A DNA stretch of 64,000 nucleotides from Sediminicoccus rosea (lineage in GTDB: Bacteria > Pseudomonadota > Alphaproteobacteria > Acetobacterales > Acetobacteraceae). Both the position numbers and the translations under genes were made by a program. Position 1 is the stretch's first letter; each line of letters begins with the position of its first letter. This document shows, piece after piece, positions 35,870 to 43,815 of this stretch. The DNA lies in the NCBI RefSeq assembly GCF_033547095.1, contig NZ_CP137852.1, positions 1-64,000 of the forward strand. The letters are read 5' to 3'. Under the pieces are notes generated by a model. That model was not told the origin of the DNA. It was given only the letters and a program-made list of their open reading frames with translations, and ran no database searches.

Positions 35870-36148
35870 ATCTGTTGTATTTGACAGCGCATGTATTAAT
35901 CGCCTGGCGGCCCGTTAGTAAGAACTAAACATGATCTTCTCTATTCATTCAACTTCAATATTCGGACCATTGATCACGCCGGCCAGTCAGAATTTTCGTA
36001 CAGAAAAATGTGAGAATTTACGTGAATCGGACACTTCCTCGTTATTTCACGATTTCGAGATCGCGTGCAAGGGGCACGCCCGGGCCAGGCGCAAGCAGGT
36101 CACTCGGGCCCGGCGACAGGATGGATCGCGTGCAGCGCAAAGCGGTCG
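35870..36148. other. AT-rich intergenic region
   Basis: About 280 bp between the glycosyltransferase start and the LysR stop. Positions 35870-36060 are far AT-richer than any other part of the window (for example TATTCATTCAACTTCAATAT). I see no gene in it. It should hold the promoter of the glycosyltransferase gene. The direct repeat GATCGCGTGCA occurs at about 36059 and 36124, which may be a relic of insertion. No copy of the tRNA 3' end was found here. Confidence 0.6.
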
Positions 36149-37036
36149 TCACGCCCCCCGCAACACGGCGATGAAGGCGCGGGCCGCCGGGCCCGGCGGC
36201 CGTTCGCGGTGGTGGATGGCGGCCAGCATCGCGGCCGGACGGTCGCGGAACGGGATGGCCCCCTGCAGCAGCACCATCCGGCCCGCGGCCAGATCCTCGG
36301 CCACCATGGCCCGCGGCATGCTGCCCCAGCCAAGCCCTGCGCGCAGCAGCGCCAGCTTCGTCGTCACATCCGGCACATACCAGCGGTTGATGCCGACGAC
36401 GCCGTGGTCCCGCCCACGCCGCGCCGCGCGCTCCACACTCACCGCCACCTGGAGGTGTTCGCCCAGCACCTCCGGCGCCAGCGGCCCCTCCAGCGCGGCC
36501 AGCGGATGGTCGCGCGCGGCGACGAAGACCATGTCGAGATCGGTCAGCAGGCTGCGCTCCGCCCAGTCGGGCAGGCCGGGCAGGTCCAGCGCGAGGGCCA
36601 GGTCCGCCTCGCCCTCCAGCAGGCTGGCGACGGCCTGCTCGTCGGGCTGGATCAGCAGCCGCAACTGCACGCCGGGATAGCCGCCATGCAGCCGCGCCAG
36701 CGCGGGCGTCACCACGTCCAGCGGCGTCAGGCTCGACAGCGCCACGGTCAGCTCCGCTTCCACCCCCTGGGCGATCCCGGCGGCCTGGCGGCGATAGGCC
36801 GCGACATCCTCCACCACCCGCCGCGCGCGCGGCAGCAGCGCCCGCCCCGCCTCGCTCAGCACCGGGCGATAGGCGGTGCGGTCGAAGAGGGGCAGGCCAG
36901 TCTGCTCCTCCAGCTTCTGCACGGCATAGGTCACGGCGGATTGCGCGCGCCCCAGGCGACGGGCCGCGCCGGCGAAGCTCCCAGTCTCGGCGATGGCTAC
37001 GAAGACGGTGAACTGGTCGAGGGTGAGGGCATCCAT
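36149..37036 (-). CDS. LysR family transcriptional regulator
   Basis: A 295-residue regulator. The N-terminal winged helix reads DQFTVFVAIAETGSFAGAAR, then RLGRAQSAVTYAVQKLEEQT and LPLFDRT, followed by the substrate-binding domain. It is divergent from a QorB-like gene, with two palindromes in the shared 121-bp region, one starting 3 nt upstream of its own ATG, which fits autorepression. The inducer is unknown, perhaps an electrophile or quinone given the neighbour. Confidence 0.93.
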   Translation of the reverse strand: MDALTLDQFTVFVAIAETGSFAGAARRLGRAQSAVTYAVQKLEEQTGLPLFDRTAYRPVLSEAGRALLPRARRVVEDVAAYRRQAAGIAQGVEAELTVALSSLTPLDVVTPALARLHGGYPGVQLRLLIQPDEQAVASLLEGEADLALALDLPGLPDWAERSLLTDLDMVFVAARDHPLAALEGPLAPEVLGEHLQVAVSVERAARRGRDHGVVGINRWYVPDVTTKLALLRAGLGWGSMPRAMVAEDLAAGRMVLLQGAIPFRDRPAAMLAAIHHRERPPGPAARAFIAVLRGA

Positions 37037-37038
37037 AT

Positions 37039-37092
37039 CTTCAAATCATTTGAAGTTATGATCCGAAATTGTTCCGGTTTTTGAAGTTTCAA
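37039..37092. promoter_or_regulatory. LysR operator palindromes
   Basis: CTTCAAATCATTTGAAG (37039-37055) is a perfect palindrome and contains a T-N11-A LysR box. TTGAAGTTTCAA (37081-37092) is a second inverted repeat of the same TTGAA/TTCAA half-site. Their centres are about 40 bp (four helical turns) apart, matching the paired recognition and activation sites of LysR proteins. They lie between the LysR and QorB-like start codons. Confidence 0.75.
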
Positions 37093-37157
37093 GATGCCCC
37101 ATTTGCCCCGCAAGCGCGCCGACCAGGGGCGCGAACCGCATGATCCAGGAGCATCCC

Positions 37158-38051
37158 ATGACCGAGACCCTCTTCGTCACCGGCGCCTCCGGCCAGCTCG
37201 GCCGCGCCGTCATCCATCACCTGCTGGCCAGCGAGGGCGTGGCCCCCGGCCGCATCCTCGCCGGCACGCGCGACCCGTCGAAGCTCGCCGACCTCGCCGC
37301 GCGCGGAATCCGCGTGGTGGCGCTCGATTTCGAGCAGCCCGCGGGCATGGCCCAGGCCTTCGCTGGCGTCGGCCGCCTGCTGCTCATCTCCACCGACGCG
37401 CTGGACCGGCCCGGCCGGCGCCTCGCGCAGCACCATGCCGCGGTGGCGGCGGCGCGGGCGGCCGGGGTGGGCCATGTCCTCTACACCTCCATGCCCAATC
37501 CGGAGGATTCGCTGGTGCCCTTCGCGCCGGATCACCTCGGCACCGAGGTGGCGCTGCGCGAGAGCGGCCTCGGCTGGAGCATCCTGCGCAACGCCTGGTA
37601 CCAGGAGAACCTGCTGATGGAGCTGGGTGCCGCGCTCGAGCGCGGGCAATGGACCACGGCGGCGGGCGAGGGCCGCTACGCCCCCATCTCGCGCGAGGAT
37701 TGCGCCCGCGCGGCCGCGGCGGCCCTGGCGGGCAAGGCCGAGGCCGGGCGCATCTACAACCTCAGCGGCCCCGAATTGCTGGCGATGGACGACATCGCGG
37801 CCCACGCGAGCGAAGTCTTCGGCCGTCCCGTGGTCGCGGTGAAGCTGGACGAGGCCAAGCGGGCCGGCATCCTCGTCCAGGCCGGCCTGCCACCCTTCAT
37901 CGCGCCGGTGCTGGTGGCGAGCGAGGCGAATATCCGCGCCGGCAAGTTCGCGCTGCTCAGCGATGATGTGCGCGCGCTGACCGGCCGCGCGCCGGCGCCG
38001 CTGGCGGCGACCTTCGCCGCCATCCGGGATGCCGGCCGGGCGGCGGCCTGA
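37158..38051 (+). CDS. NmrA/QorB-type NAD(P)-dependent oxidoreductase
   Basis: A 297-residue atypical short-chain dehydrogenase. It begins TETLFVTGASGQLGRAVIHH (Rossmann), then LAGTRDPSKLADLAARGIRV, the NADPH-selecting region; GHVLYTSMPNPEDS and SILRNAWYQENLL follow the QorB (quinone oxidoreductase 2) pattern. The ATG at 37158 has CAGGAG upstream. It is divergent from the LysR gene that probably controls it. Reduction of quinones or reactive aldehydes is the likely role, by family. Confidence 0.9.
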   Translation: MTETLFVTGASGQLGRAVIHHLLASEGVAPGRILAGTRDPSKLADLAARGIRVVALDFEQPAGMAQAFAGVGRLLLISTDALDRPGRRLAQHHAAVAAARAAGVGHVLYTSMPNPEDSLVPFAPDHLGTEVALRESGLGWSILRNAWYQENLLMELGAALERGQWTTAAGEGRYAPISREDCARAAAAALAGKAEAGRIYNLSGPELLAMDDIAAHASEVFGRPVVAVKLDEAKRAGILVQAGLPPFIAPVLVASEANIRAGKFALLSDDVRALTGRAPAPLAATFAAIRDAGRAAA

Positions 38052-38059
38052 CCGCGCGG

Positions 38060-38085
38060 CGCGGCCCGGCTCCGTCCGGGCCGCG
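38060..38085. terminator. Bidirectional terminator hairpin
   Basis: CGCGGCCCGG (38060-38069) and CCGGGCCGCG (38076-38085) form a perfect 10-bp stem with a 6-nt loop between the convergent QorB-like and sensor-kinase genes. No T-run follows. Confidence 0.6.
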
Positions 38086-38090
38086 TGGCG

Positions 38091-39899
38091 TCACGCGCCC
38101 TCGGCGGCCGCCATGGGGAGGGTGATGGTGAACACCGCCCCCGCCACCGCATTGCCCGCCGTGATCGTTCCCCCCATCGCGGTCACCAGCCCGTGGGAAA
38201 TCGACAGGCCGAGGCCTGTGCCGTTGTCGGGCCCCTTCGTCGTCACGAAGGGCTCGAACACATGCGCCGCGATCTCGGGCGGAATGCCCCCGCCAGTGTC
38301 GGCGACCCGCAGCCGCACGGTGCCCTCGGCCGCCTCGGTGGCAAGGGTGACCCGGCGCGGTGCCCCCTCGGGCGCATGGGCCAGGGCGTCCCGCGCGTTG
38401 ATCAGCAGATTCGTCAGCACCTGCTCCAGCGCGACGGGATGGCCGAGCACGAACCGCGCATCCGGCGCGATGTCCGTCACCACCTCGATGTCCGCATCGC
38501 GCATCAAGCCGCCGATCAGGACCATCACATTCCCGATGGCGGCCTCGACCGGGATCGCGCGCACCGGCGCGCCCGGCGGCTCGCCCCGGGCAAAGCGCCG
38601 GAGATTGCTGATGATGCTGCGCGCCCGGACCACCTGCCCGATCACCGTCTCCAGCCGCGCATCAATCCCGGCGGCCTCGATCCGTTGCGCGTCCAGCTGC
38701 GCCATCTCGGTCCCGGTCATGATCGCCTGGAGCGGCTGCGTCAGTTCATGCGCCAGCCCCGTCGCCATCTCGCCCAGCGAGGCGAGGCGCCCCGAGGCCG
38801 CCGCCCGGGCCTGGGCCTCGCGTTCATTCGTGATGTTGATGCTGTAGCCGACGAGCGTGATGCCCCCATCGGGCCGCCGCTCCTCCACCCGCATGCTGGT
38901 CCGCAGCCACGTCACCCCGCTGCCGTCCGGCCGCCGCATGGACCAGTCGGCGGTGGCGGTGCCGGACCGCCGGGCGTTCTCCATCGCTCGCGTCACCGGA
39001 CTGCGATCCTCGGCGAGGGTCGCGAGGTTGTCGAAGTCGTTCAGGGCGCCCGGCGGAAAGCCGGTGACCGCCTCGACATTGCCGCCCCGGTAGAGCAGGC
39101 GCGTGCGGCCATCGGCGTCGAACTCGCGCACGAAGATCAGGGCGGGCAGGCCGCCATGCAGGCGCTCCACCGTGGCGCGCCCCTCCTTGAGGGAGGCAGC
39201 GCGGCGCTCGCCTTCGTCCAGCGCGTCCCATTCACGGGCCACGGTGAGCATCAGGAAGGGCAGGGTCGTTCCATACAGGGCGGTCAGCAGCCCTGGCACA
39301 CCGATGAACAGCGCCTCCGCGCCCTCAGAGGGACCAAATCCGAAGAGGAGCGAGGACAGGATGATCGCGACCAGGACAATGACGACGAGGCCGACGAGCA
39401 TGGCCATGTCCAGCGCCGCGCGCAGCCTGTGCCGCCGGTAGATCCTGACGAGGTCGAGGATCGCCCAGGCGAAGATGCCGTAGATCAGGATGGAAAGGGA
39501 ACCGACCCGCAATTCGCGCGCCGCCATGAAGCCTGGAACAAGGCAGGCCATCAGCCAGAGCAAGGGCGGCAGGAGGACGATCGCGCGGGGCGGTGAATGC
39601 CCGGCCAATTGCCTGGCGCCGAGCCAGAGCAACGCCACAGCGAGCAACTGGATCGCGTTGACGAAGCTGAACGCGAATTCGGGCGGCACGTCGGCCCGCA
39701 CCGCATGACCGAAGGAGGCGAAGGCCTGCACCATCGCTGCGCCGATCCAGGCGGCGGGCACCGCCCTTGCCCCGCGCTGTGCGCTGTATTGGCTGCTCCG
39801 CACCAGCAGGACGCTGCCGACAAGTCCGATGAAGCCCGCGGAGAAGAGAATGGAGGGTGCGTCGAGAAGCCCAGCCAAGGATCGGATTCCGCGAAGCAA
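38091..39899 (-). CDS. Membrane-bound sensor histidine kinase with PAS domain
   Basis: A 602-residue kinase. Residues about 10-225 contain six or seven membrane helices (for example ALDMAMLVGLVVIVLVAIIL). A PAS domain follows (about 245-370, with GGNVEAVTGFPPGAL and GITLVGYSINITNERE). The H-box is GLAHELTQPLQAIMTG, with the phosphoryl His near 383. The ATPase domain has N-box TNLLINARDALAH, G1 DTGGGIPPEI and G2 GTGLGLSISHGLV. No receiver or response-regulator gene is adjacent, so it is an orphan kinase. The signal is unknown. Confidence 0.92.
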   Translation of the reverse strand: MLRGIRSLAGLLDAPSILFSAGFIGLVGSVLLVRSSQYSAQRGARAVPAAWIGAAMVQAFASFGHAVRADVPPEFAFSFVNAIQLLAVALLWLGARQLAGHSPPRAIVLLPPLLWLMACLVPGFMAARELRVGSLSILIYGIFAWAILDLVRIYRRHRLRAALDMAMLVGLVVIVLVAIILSSLLFGFGPSEGAEALFIGVPGLLTALYGTTLPFLMLTVAREWDALDEGERRAASLKEGRATVERLHGGLPALIFVREFDADGRTRLLYRGGNVEAVTGFPPGALNDFDNLATLAEDRSPVTRAMENARRSGTATADWSMRRPDGSGVTWLRTSMRVEERRPDGGITLVGYSINITNEREAQARAAASGRLASLGEMATGLAHELTQPLQAIMTGTEMAQLDAQRIEAAGIDARLETVIGQVVRARSIISNLRRFARGEPPGAPVRAIPVEAAIGNVMVLIGGLMRDADIEVVTDIAPDARFVLGHPVALEQVLTNLLINARDALAHAPEGAPRRVTLATEAAEGTVRLRVADTGGGIPPEIAAHVFEPFVTTKGPDNGTGLGLSISHGLVTAMGGTITAGNAVAGAVFTITLPMAAAEGA

Positions 39900-40033
39900 G
39901 GGGTAAGGCGGGCGCGGGCCGCGATGCGCCTGCCCAGCTTCATATCACGCCCGCAATCGACGCTAGCAGGCGGCCACCCGACCCGGCAAGGCGAGGGCGG
40001 TGGCCCGGACGAGGGAATCCGGGCCGCGCGCCG

Positions 40034-41620
40034 CTAGGTCCGGCGCAGGTTCCACAGCATCGGGTTCGGCGCCTGCAGCACGCCCGTCAGGTCGCTGCGG
40101 AACGCCGTGCGCAGGCGGAACAGGCCGGTGGGTGCGATCGGCACCGCCTCCCACAGCAGCGCCTGGAGGCGCTGGAAGGCGGCGGCCTGGGCCTCGGCGT
40201 CGGCGGCCAGCGTCCAGGCCTCCACCTCGGCCTCCACCGCCGCGTCGGTCGGCCAGCCGGCCCAGGCCTGGGCGCCGTTCATGCGGATCGCCCAGCTCAC
40301 CGCCGGGTTGGCGATGGTGGCGGCGGGGCCGTTGGTGTTGTGCAGGTTCCAGCCGCCCTGCGCGGGCGGGGCGCGGTTGGCGCGGCGGGCGATGATGCTG
40401 GCCCAGTCGCTCTCCACCGCCTGGATGTTCACGCCGAGGCGCCGCATCAGGTCCACCGTCACGCGGCCCTGCTGCGTCACCGCCGGAAAGTCGCTCGGAT
40501 TGATGTGAATGATCGGCTCGCCGTTGTAGCCGGCCTCGCGCAGCGCATCGCGGGCGCGCTGCATCGCCACCTCGCCGCGCGGTGCCGCGGGGAATTCGGT
40601 GGCACCAGGCAGGCCGCAGGGGAACATGGCGTGGCATTGCTGCCAGTCCTGCGGTAGGGCCACGGCCTGCATGTAGTCGGGCTGCACCACCACGTCGCGG
40701 ATGGCGCGGCGCACGCGCACATCGTTGAAGGGCGGGTGCAGGTGGTTGAAGCGGATGAAGCCGAGGAAGCCGTTGGGGTCGTAGATCTGCGTGCGGGTGC
40801 CGCGGTCGCGGTCCAGCACGGGCACAAGGTCCGGCAGCGGGTATTCGATCCAGTCGATCTCGCCGGTGCGGAGTGCGGCGGCCGCCGTCCCGCCATCCGG
40901 GATCCAGATGATCTCCAACCGGTCGAAATGCACGCGCTTGCCGCCCGCCGCGGCCTCGGCCGGTTCCTCGCGCGGGAGATAGGCCTCGTTGCGCGCATAG
41001 GCCGCGCGGGAGCCGGGGGTGTATTCGGCGGCAAGGAAGCGCCAGGGACCGGAGCCGATCATCGCCTCTGGGCCGAGGGCGCGGTCCGGCGGCGTGCTGG
41101 CGAAGCGCTCGGGCATCATGAAGCAGGGTGACGCGCCGGGCTTGGCCAGCGCATCGAGCAGCGCGGGGAAGGGCCGGTTCAGGCGGAACTGGATGGTCGC
41201 GTCATCCGGCGCGGAGAGTTCCGCCACCGCGCGCATCAGCACCTGGCCGAAGCCGTCACGCACCGCCCAGCGGCGGATGCTGGCCACGCAGTCACGGCCG
41301 CGCACCGGCTCGCCATCATGGAAGCGCAGGCCGGGGCGCAGCGTGATGGTCCAGGTCAGGCCATCGGCCGAGACGCTATGCCCCTGGGCCATCTGCGGAT
41401 GCGGGCGCAGCGCGCGGTCGGCACCGTAGAGCGTGTCGAAGACGCAATAGGCATGCGTCGTCACGATCGTCGTCGGGTTGAAGATCGGGTCCAGCACCGC
41501 GAGCGCGGCCTGCGGCATGAAGCGCAGGGTGCGGGCGCGCGCGGACTGCGCGAGGGCGGGGCCAAAGGGGGAAGTTGAAGCACTGGCGCCAGCAAGGGCC
41601 AGGAAAGCGCGGCGGTCCAT
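40034..41620 (-). CDS. Family-5 solute-binding protein under a TPP riboswitch
   Basis: A 528-residue periplasmic binding protein of the DppA/OppA type with an N-terminal signal (MDRRAFLALAGASASTSPFG, cleavage near ALAQ). Family features: LRPGLRFHDGEPVRGRD, IGSGPWRFLAAEYTPGS and RFNHLHPPFNDVRVRRAIRD. No permease or ATPase gene is next to it. The ATG at 41620 has GGAGG 6 nt upstream, and the leader holds a complete TPP riboswitch plus a hairpin that hides this site. The protein is therefore probably made when thiamine diphosphate is scarce and may bind thiamine, a precursor, or a peptide-like thiamine salvage compound. The ligand is inferred from regulation only. Confidence 0.9.
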   Translation of the reverse strand: MDRRAFLALAGASASTSPFGPALAQSARARTLRFMPQAALAVLDPIFNPTTIVTTHAYCVFDTLYGADRALRPHPQMAQGHSVSADGLTWTITLRPGLRFHDGEPVRGRDCVASIRRWAVRDGFGQVLMRAVAELSAPDDATIQFRLNRPFPALLDALAKPGASPCFMMPERFASTPPDRALGPEAMIGSGPWRFLAAEYTPGSRAAYARNEAYLPREEPAEAAAGGKRVHFDRLEIIWIPDGGTAAAALRTGEIDWIEYPLPDLVPVLDRDRGTRTQIYDPNGFLGFIRFNHLHPPFNDVRVRRAIRDVVVQPDYMQAVALPQDWQQCHAMFPCGLPGATEFPAAPRGEVAMQRARDALREAGYNGEPIIHINPSDFPAVTQQGRVTVDLMRRLGVNIQAVESDWASIIARRANRAPPAQGGWNLHNTNGPAATIANPAVSWAIRMNGAQAWAGWPTDAAVEAEVEAWTLAADAEAQAAAFQRLQALLWEAVPIAPTGLFRLRTAFRSDLTGVLQAPNPMLWNLRRT

Positions 41621-41626
41621 CCATTT

Positions 41627-41658
41627 CCTCCATGCGGCGCGCGGACGACGAATGGAGG
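41627..41658 (-). promoter_or_regulatory. Ribosome-site-sequestering hairpin (riboswitch expression platform)
   Basis: On the minus strand CCTCCAT (41658-41652) is the exact complement of ATGGAGG (41633-41627), and the latter contains the GGAGG ribosome site of the gene starting at 41620. The 18-nt loop in between is GC-rich. This hairpin lies just after the TPP aptamer and would block translation when formed. Confidence 0.65.
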
Positions 41659-41694
41659 GATGGCCCCCAGGCGCAGGACGCGCAGAGGGCCGAA

Positions 41695-41820
41695 AGCACC
41701 GCTCCCTTCGCCGGTACGAACCGGATCAGGTTCCAGGGATCGCGGGATGCATCCCGCCTCTCAGCCCGGCGACCGCGCGGGGGTTTCGCGCGGGGGGTCA
41801 GGGCTCACCCAGGTGACGCT
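41695..41820 (-). promoter_or_regulatory. TPP riboswitch (THI element)
   Basis: Read on the minus strand the aptamer has all consensus parts. P1 is AGCGTC (41820-41815) with GGTGCT (41700-41695). P2 is GGGT with ATCCC. P3 is AGCCC with GGGCT, extended by a CCGCGCG/CGCGCGG hairpin. CTGAGA follows, then a P3a hairpin GCGGGATGCATCCCGC, then CCTGGAACCTGATCCGG and TACCGGCGAAGGGA of P4/P5. Thiamine diphosphate binding would lower expression of the gene at 41620. The remainder of the 354-bp gap to the next gene (41821-41974) shows only its promoter region. Confidence 0.95.
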
Positions 41821-41974
41821 GTCGTGATGGGCCTCCCCGAGGCGGCTGGCAAGCCCTGGCCGCAGGAAAACCGGGCGGCATAATGCGCGCCAGGTCATGC
41901 AACTTGCGATTGAAGTGCCGCGAGCGTCCCTGTTAGCCTGCCACCCGCCGCCGAAGGCCAAAGGGAGAGAAACG

Positions 41975-42976
41975 ATGACGCTGTCACGCCGCGCGGGCCT
42001 CGGGCTCGCCGCCATGGGTCTTGCCGCCCCCTTCATGGCGGCCCCCTCCATGCCGGCCCGGGCCGCGGCCCCCTTCCGCAACCAGGCCGCCCCCGCCTGG
42101 TATCGCTTCCGCATCGGCGAGTTCGAGGCGACGGTGATTTCCGACGGCGCGCTCCCGCTCGGCAAGCCGGGCGATGGGTTTCCGGGCGCCCCGCCGGCCG
42201 AGATGAACCGCATCCTCACCGACAACTTCCTGCCGACCGACGGCGTTGTGCTGGAGCAGAACATCCTGGTGCTGAACACCGGCCGGCAGCTCATCCTCTT
42301 CGACACCGGCATGGGCGAGAGCATGGGCAATGACAGCCGCATGTTCGGCCCCACCACGGGGCGCATGGTGCAGAATCTCCGCGCCGCCGGGATCGAGCCA
42401 GCGCAGATCGACATCGTCGCCGTCACCCACGCGCATTGCGACCATTGCTGGGGCCTGGTGGATGCATCCGGCGCGCGCGTCTTCCCCAACGCGCAGGTCG
42501 CGATCAGCGAGCTGGACCTGCGCTTCTGGACGGATGACGCGAACAAGCGCGGCCCAGCCTTCATGCCCATCTTCATCGAGGGCGCGAAGCGCAACCTCAA
42601 CGCCTATCGGGATCGGATCATTCCGGTGCGCGACGAACAGCCGGTGGTGCCCGGCGTCACGGCCCTGGCCACGCCGGGGCACACTATCGGGCACCATGTC
42701 TTCGCCATCAGCAGCGGCGGGCGGACGGTGATCAACTCCGGCGACCTCGCGCACCACCATGCCATCATGCTGCGCCGCCCCGCCTGGGAATTCGCCTTCG
42801 ACAGCGACCCCGCGCAATCCGCCCGCTCGCGCGCCCGCATGCTGGACCGCGTGGCGACGGACCGGCACGCGCTGCTGAGCTACCACTTCCCCTGGCCGGG
42901 CCTTGGCCATGTCGCGCGGCAGGGGGATGGCTATGCCTGGGTGCCGGCGCCGATGAACGTGACCGGGCTGGGTTGA
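41975..42976 (+). CDS. Tat-exported metallo-beta-lactamase-fold hydrolase
   Basis: A 333-residue MBL-fold enzyme. The ATG at 41975 has GGGAGAG upstream and starts a twin-arginine signal (LSRRAGLGLAAMGLAAPFMA). The metal motif is VTHAHCDHCWG (HxHxDH), with further ligands in ALATPGHTIGHHVFA and VINSGDLAHHH and the late His in LLSYHFPWPG. Family members are lactonases, glyoxalase II-like or sulfatase-like enzymes. It lies 84 nt upstream of the TRAP permease genes, so it may act on the same compound in the periplasm. Substrate unknown. Confidence 0.9.
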   Translation: MTLSRRAGLGLAAMGLAAPFMAAPSMPARAAAPFRNQAAPAWYRFRIGEFEATVISDGALPLGKPGDGFPGAPPAEMNRILTDNFLPTDGVVLEQNILVLNTGRQLILFDTGMGESMGNDSRMFGPTTGRMVQNLRAAGIEPAQIDIVAVTHAHCDHCWGLVDASGARVFPNAQVAISELDLRFWTDDANKRGPAFMPIFIEGAKRNLNAYRDRIIPVRDEQPVVPGVTALATPGHTIGHHVFAISSGGRTVINSGDLAHHHAIMLRRPAWEFAFDSDPAQSARSRARMLDRVATDRHALLSYHFPWPGLGHVARQGDGYAWVPAPMNVTGLG

Positions 42977-43060
42977 GGCGGGCTTGGATGACGGCGGTTT
43001 AAGTCGCCTGCATCCTTCTTTCCGATACAGTCCCAGCCAAGCAAGGTTTGGGGGAAGCGC

Positions 43061-43612
43061 TTGGACAAGCCCTTCGAGGGAATCGCGCAGGCGCAGGAGG
43101 CCGGCTACGCCGATGACCTGCGCCATTTCTCCTTCCGCAACTACGGCGTCGAGGACTGGGTCGGCCTCGGCCTGCTCTGGGTGCTGGGCATCCTCGTCTT
43201 CACGCAGTTCTTCAGCCGCTACGTCCTGAACGACAGCGTCGCCTGGACGGAGGAAGTCGCGCGCTACCTGCTGATCATCCTCACCTTCATCGGCAGCGCC
43301 GGGGCGGTCCGGCGCGGCACGCATATCCGCGTCGAGGCGCTGGAAATGGCCCTGCCGCCGCGCGGACGGCGCGTGCTCTGGGCCGTGCAGGATCTCGGCC
43401 GGCTGGCCTTCTGGGGCTTCGGCGCCTGGATCAGCGTGGACCTGTCCGAGCGCATGGGCGTGATGCCGATGGACAGCCTGAATGCCTCGCTCGCCTGGGT
43501 CTATTGGCCGGTGGCGGCGGGCTTCGCCGGCATGTTCCTCCGCGAGTGCTGGTGGGTCTGGCGCCGCTGGCGGCACGGAGATGCGCCAAGCCAGCAGGAT
43601 GTGCTGGCTTGA
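43061..43612 (+). CDS. TRAP transporter small permease (DctQ family)
   Basis: A 183-residue membrane protein with four hydrophobic segments. The start is a TTG at 43061 behind GGGGGAAG. The DctQ signature is WTEEVARYLLIILTFIGSAG followed by RRGTHIRVE. It works with the large DctM permease 200 nt downstream. No DctP-type binding protein gene is in the window next to it. Confidence 0.9.
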   Translation: MDKPFEGIAQAQEAGYADDLRHFSFRNYGVEDWVGLGLLWVLGILVFTQFFSRYVLNDSVAWTEEVARYLLIILTFIGSAGAVRRGTHIRVEALEMALPPRGRRVLWAVQDLGRLAFWGFGAWISVDLSERMGVMPMDSLNASLAWVYWPVAAGFAGMFLRECWWVWRRWRHGDAPSQQDVLA

Positions 43613-43621
43613 TATCTGTGT

Positions 43622-43807
43622 GCCCTCAGGCGCCGGCCGCGGGGCGACCGGATTCGTGCGTGGCAGCTCTCACATGACGAAGGCCTGCGCGACTTTAGAG
43701 GATTTGGCCGCACCGCGGCCGGCGCGCCGCGACCTCCTCCCCAACCCGCGCCACATCTCCACGGCGCGAAGGCCAGGCGGCGGAGCCGCCGCCCGCTGCT
43801 TGAGGGC
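43622..43807. repeat. Intergenic palindromic element, copy 2
   Basis: Fills the 203-bp gap between the dctQ and dctM genes. GCGCCGGCCGCGG (43630-43642) has a perfect inverted copy at 43713-43725. The left end begins GCCCTCAGG and the right end GCTTGAGGGCAT (43798-43809) is the exact inverse of the 12-mer ATGCCCTCAAGC found at 50382. No gene fits this gap. Confidence 0.55.
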
Positions 43808-43815
43808 ATGAAAAC

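Noticed and set aside
36059-36134. Direct repeat GATCGCGTGCA as an att site of an island
   Set aside because: Only 11 bp, no integrase and no match to the tRNA end, so evidence for an attachment site is too weak.
43482-43811. Frames crossing the dctQ-dctM gap as a small gene
   Set aside because: They run through the palindromic element and have no ribosome site or recognisable protein pattern.
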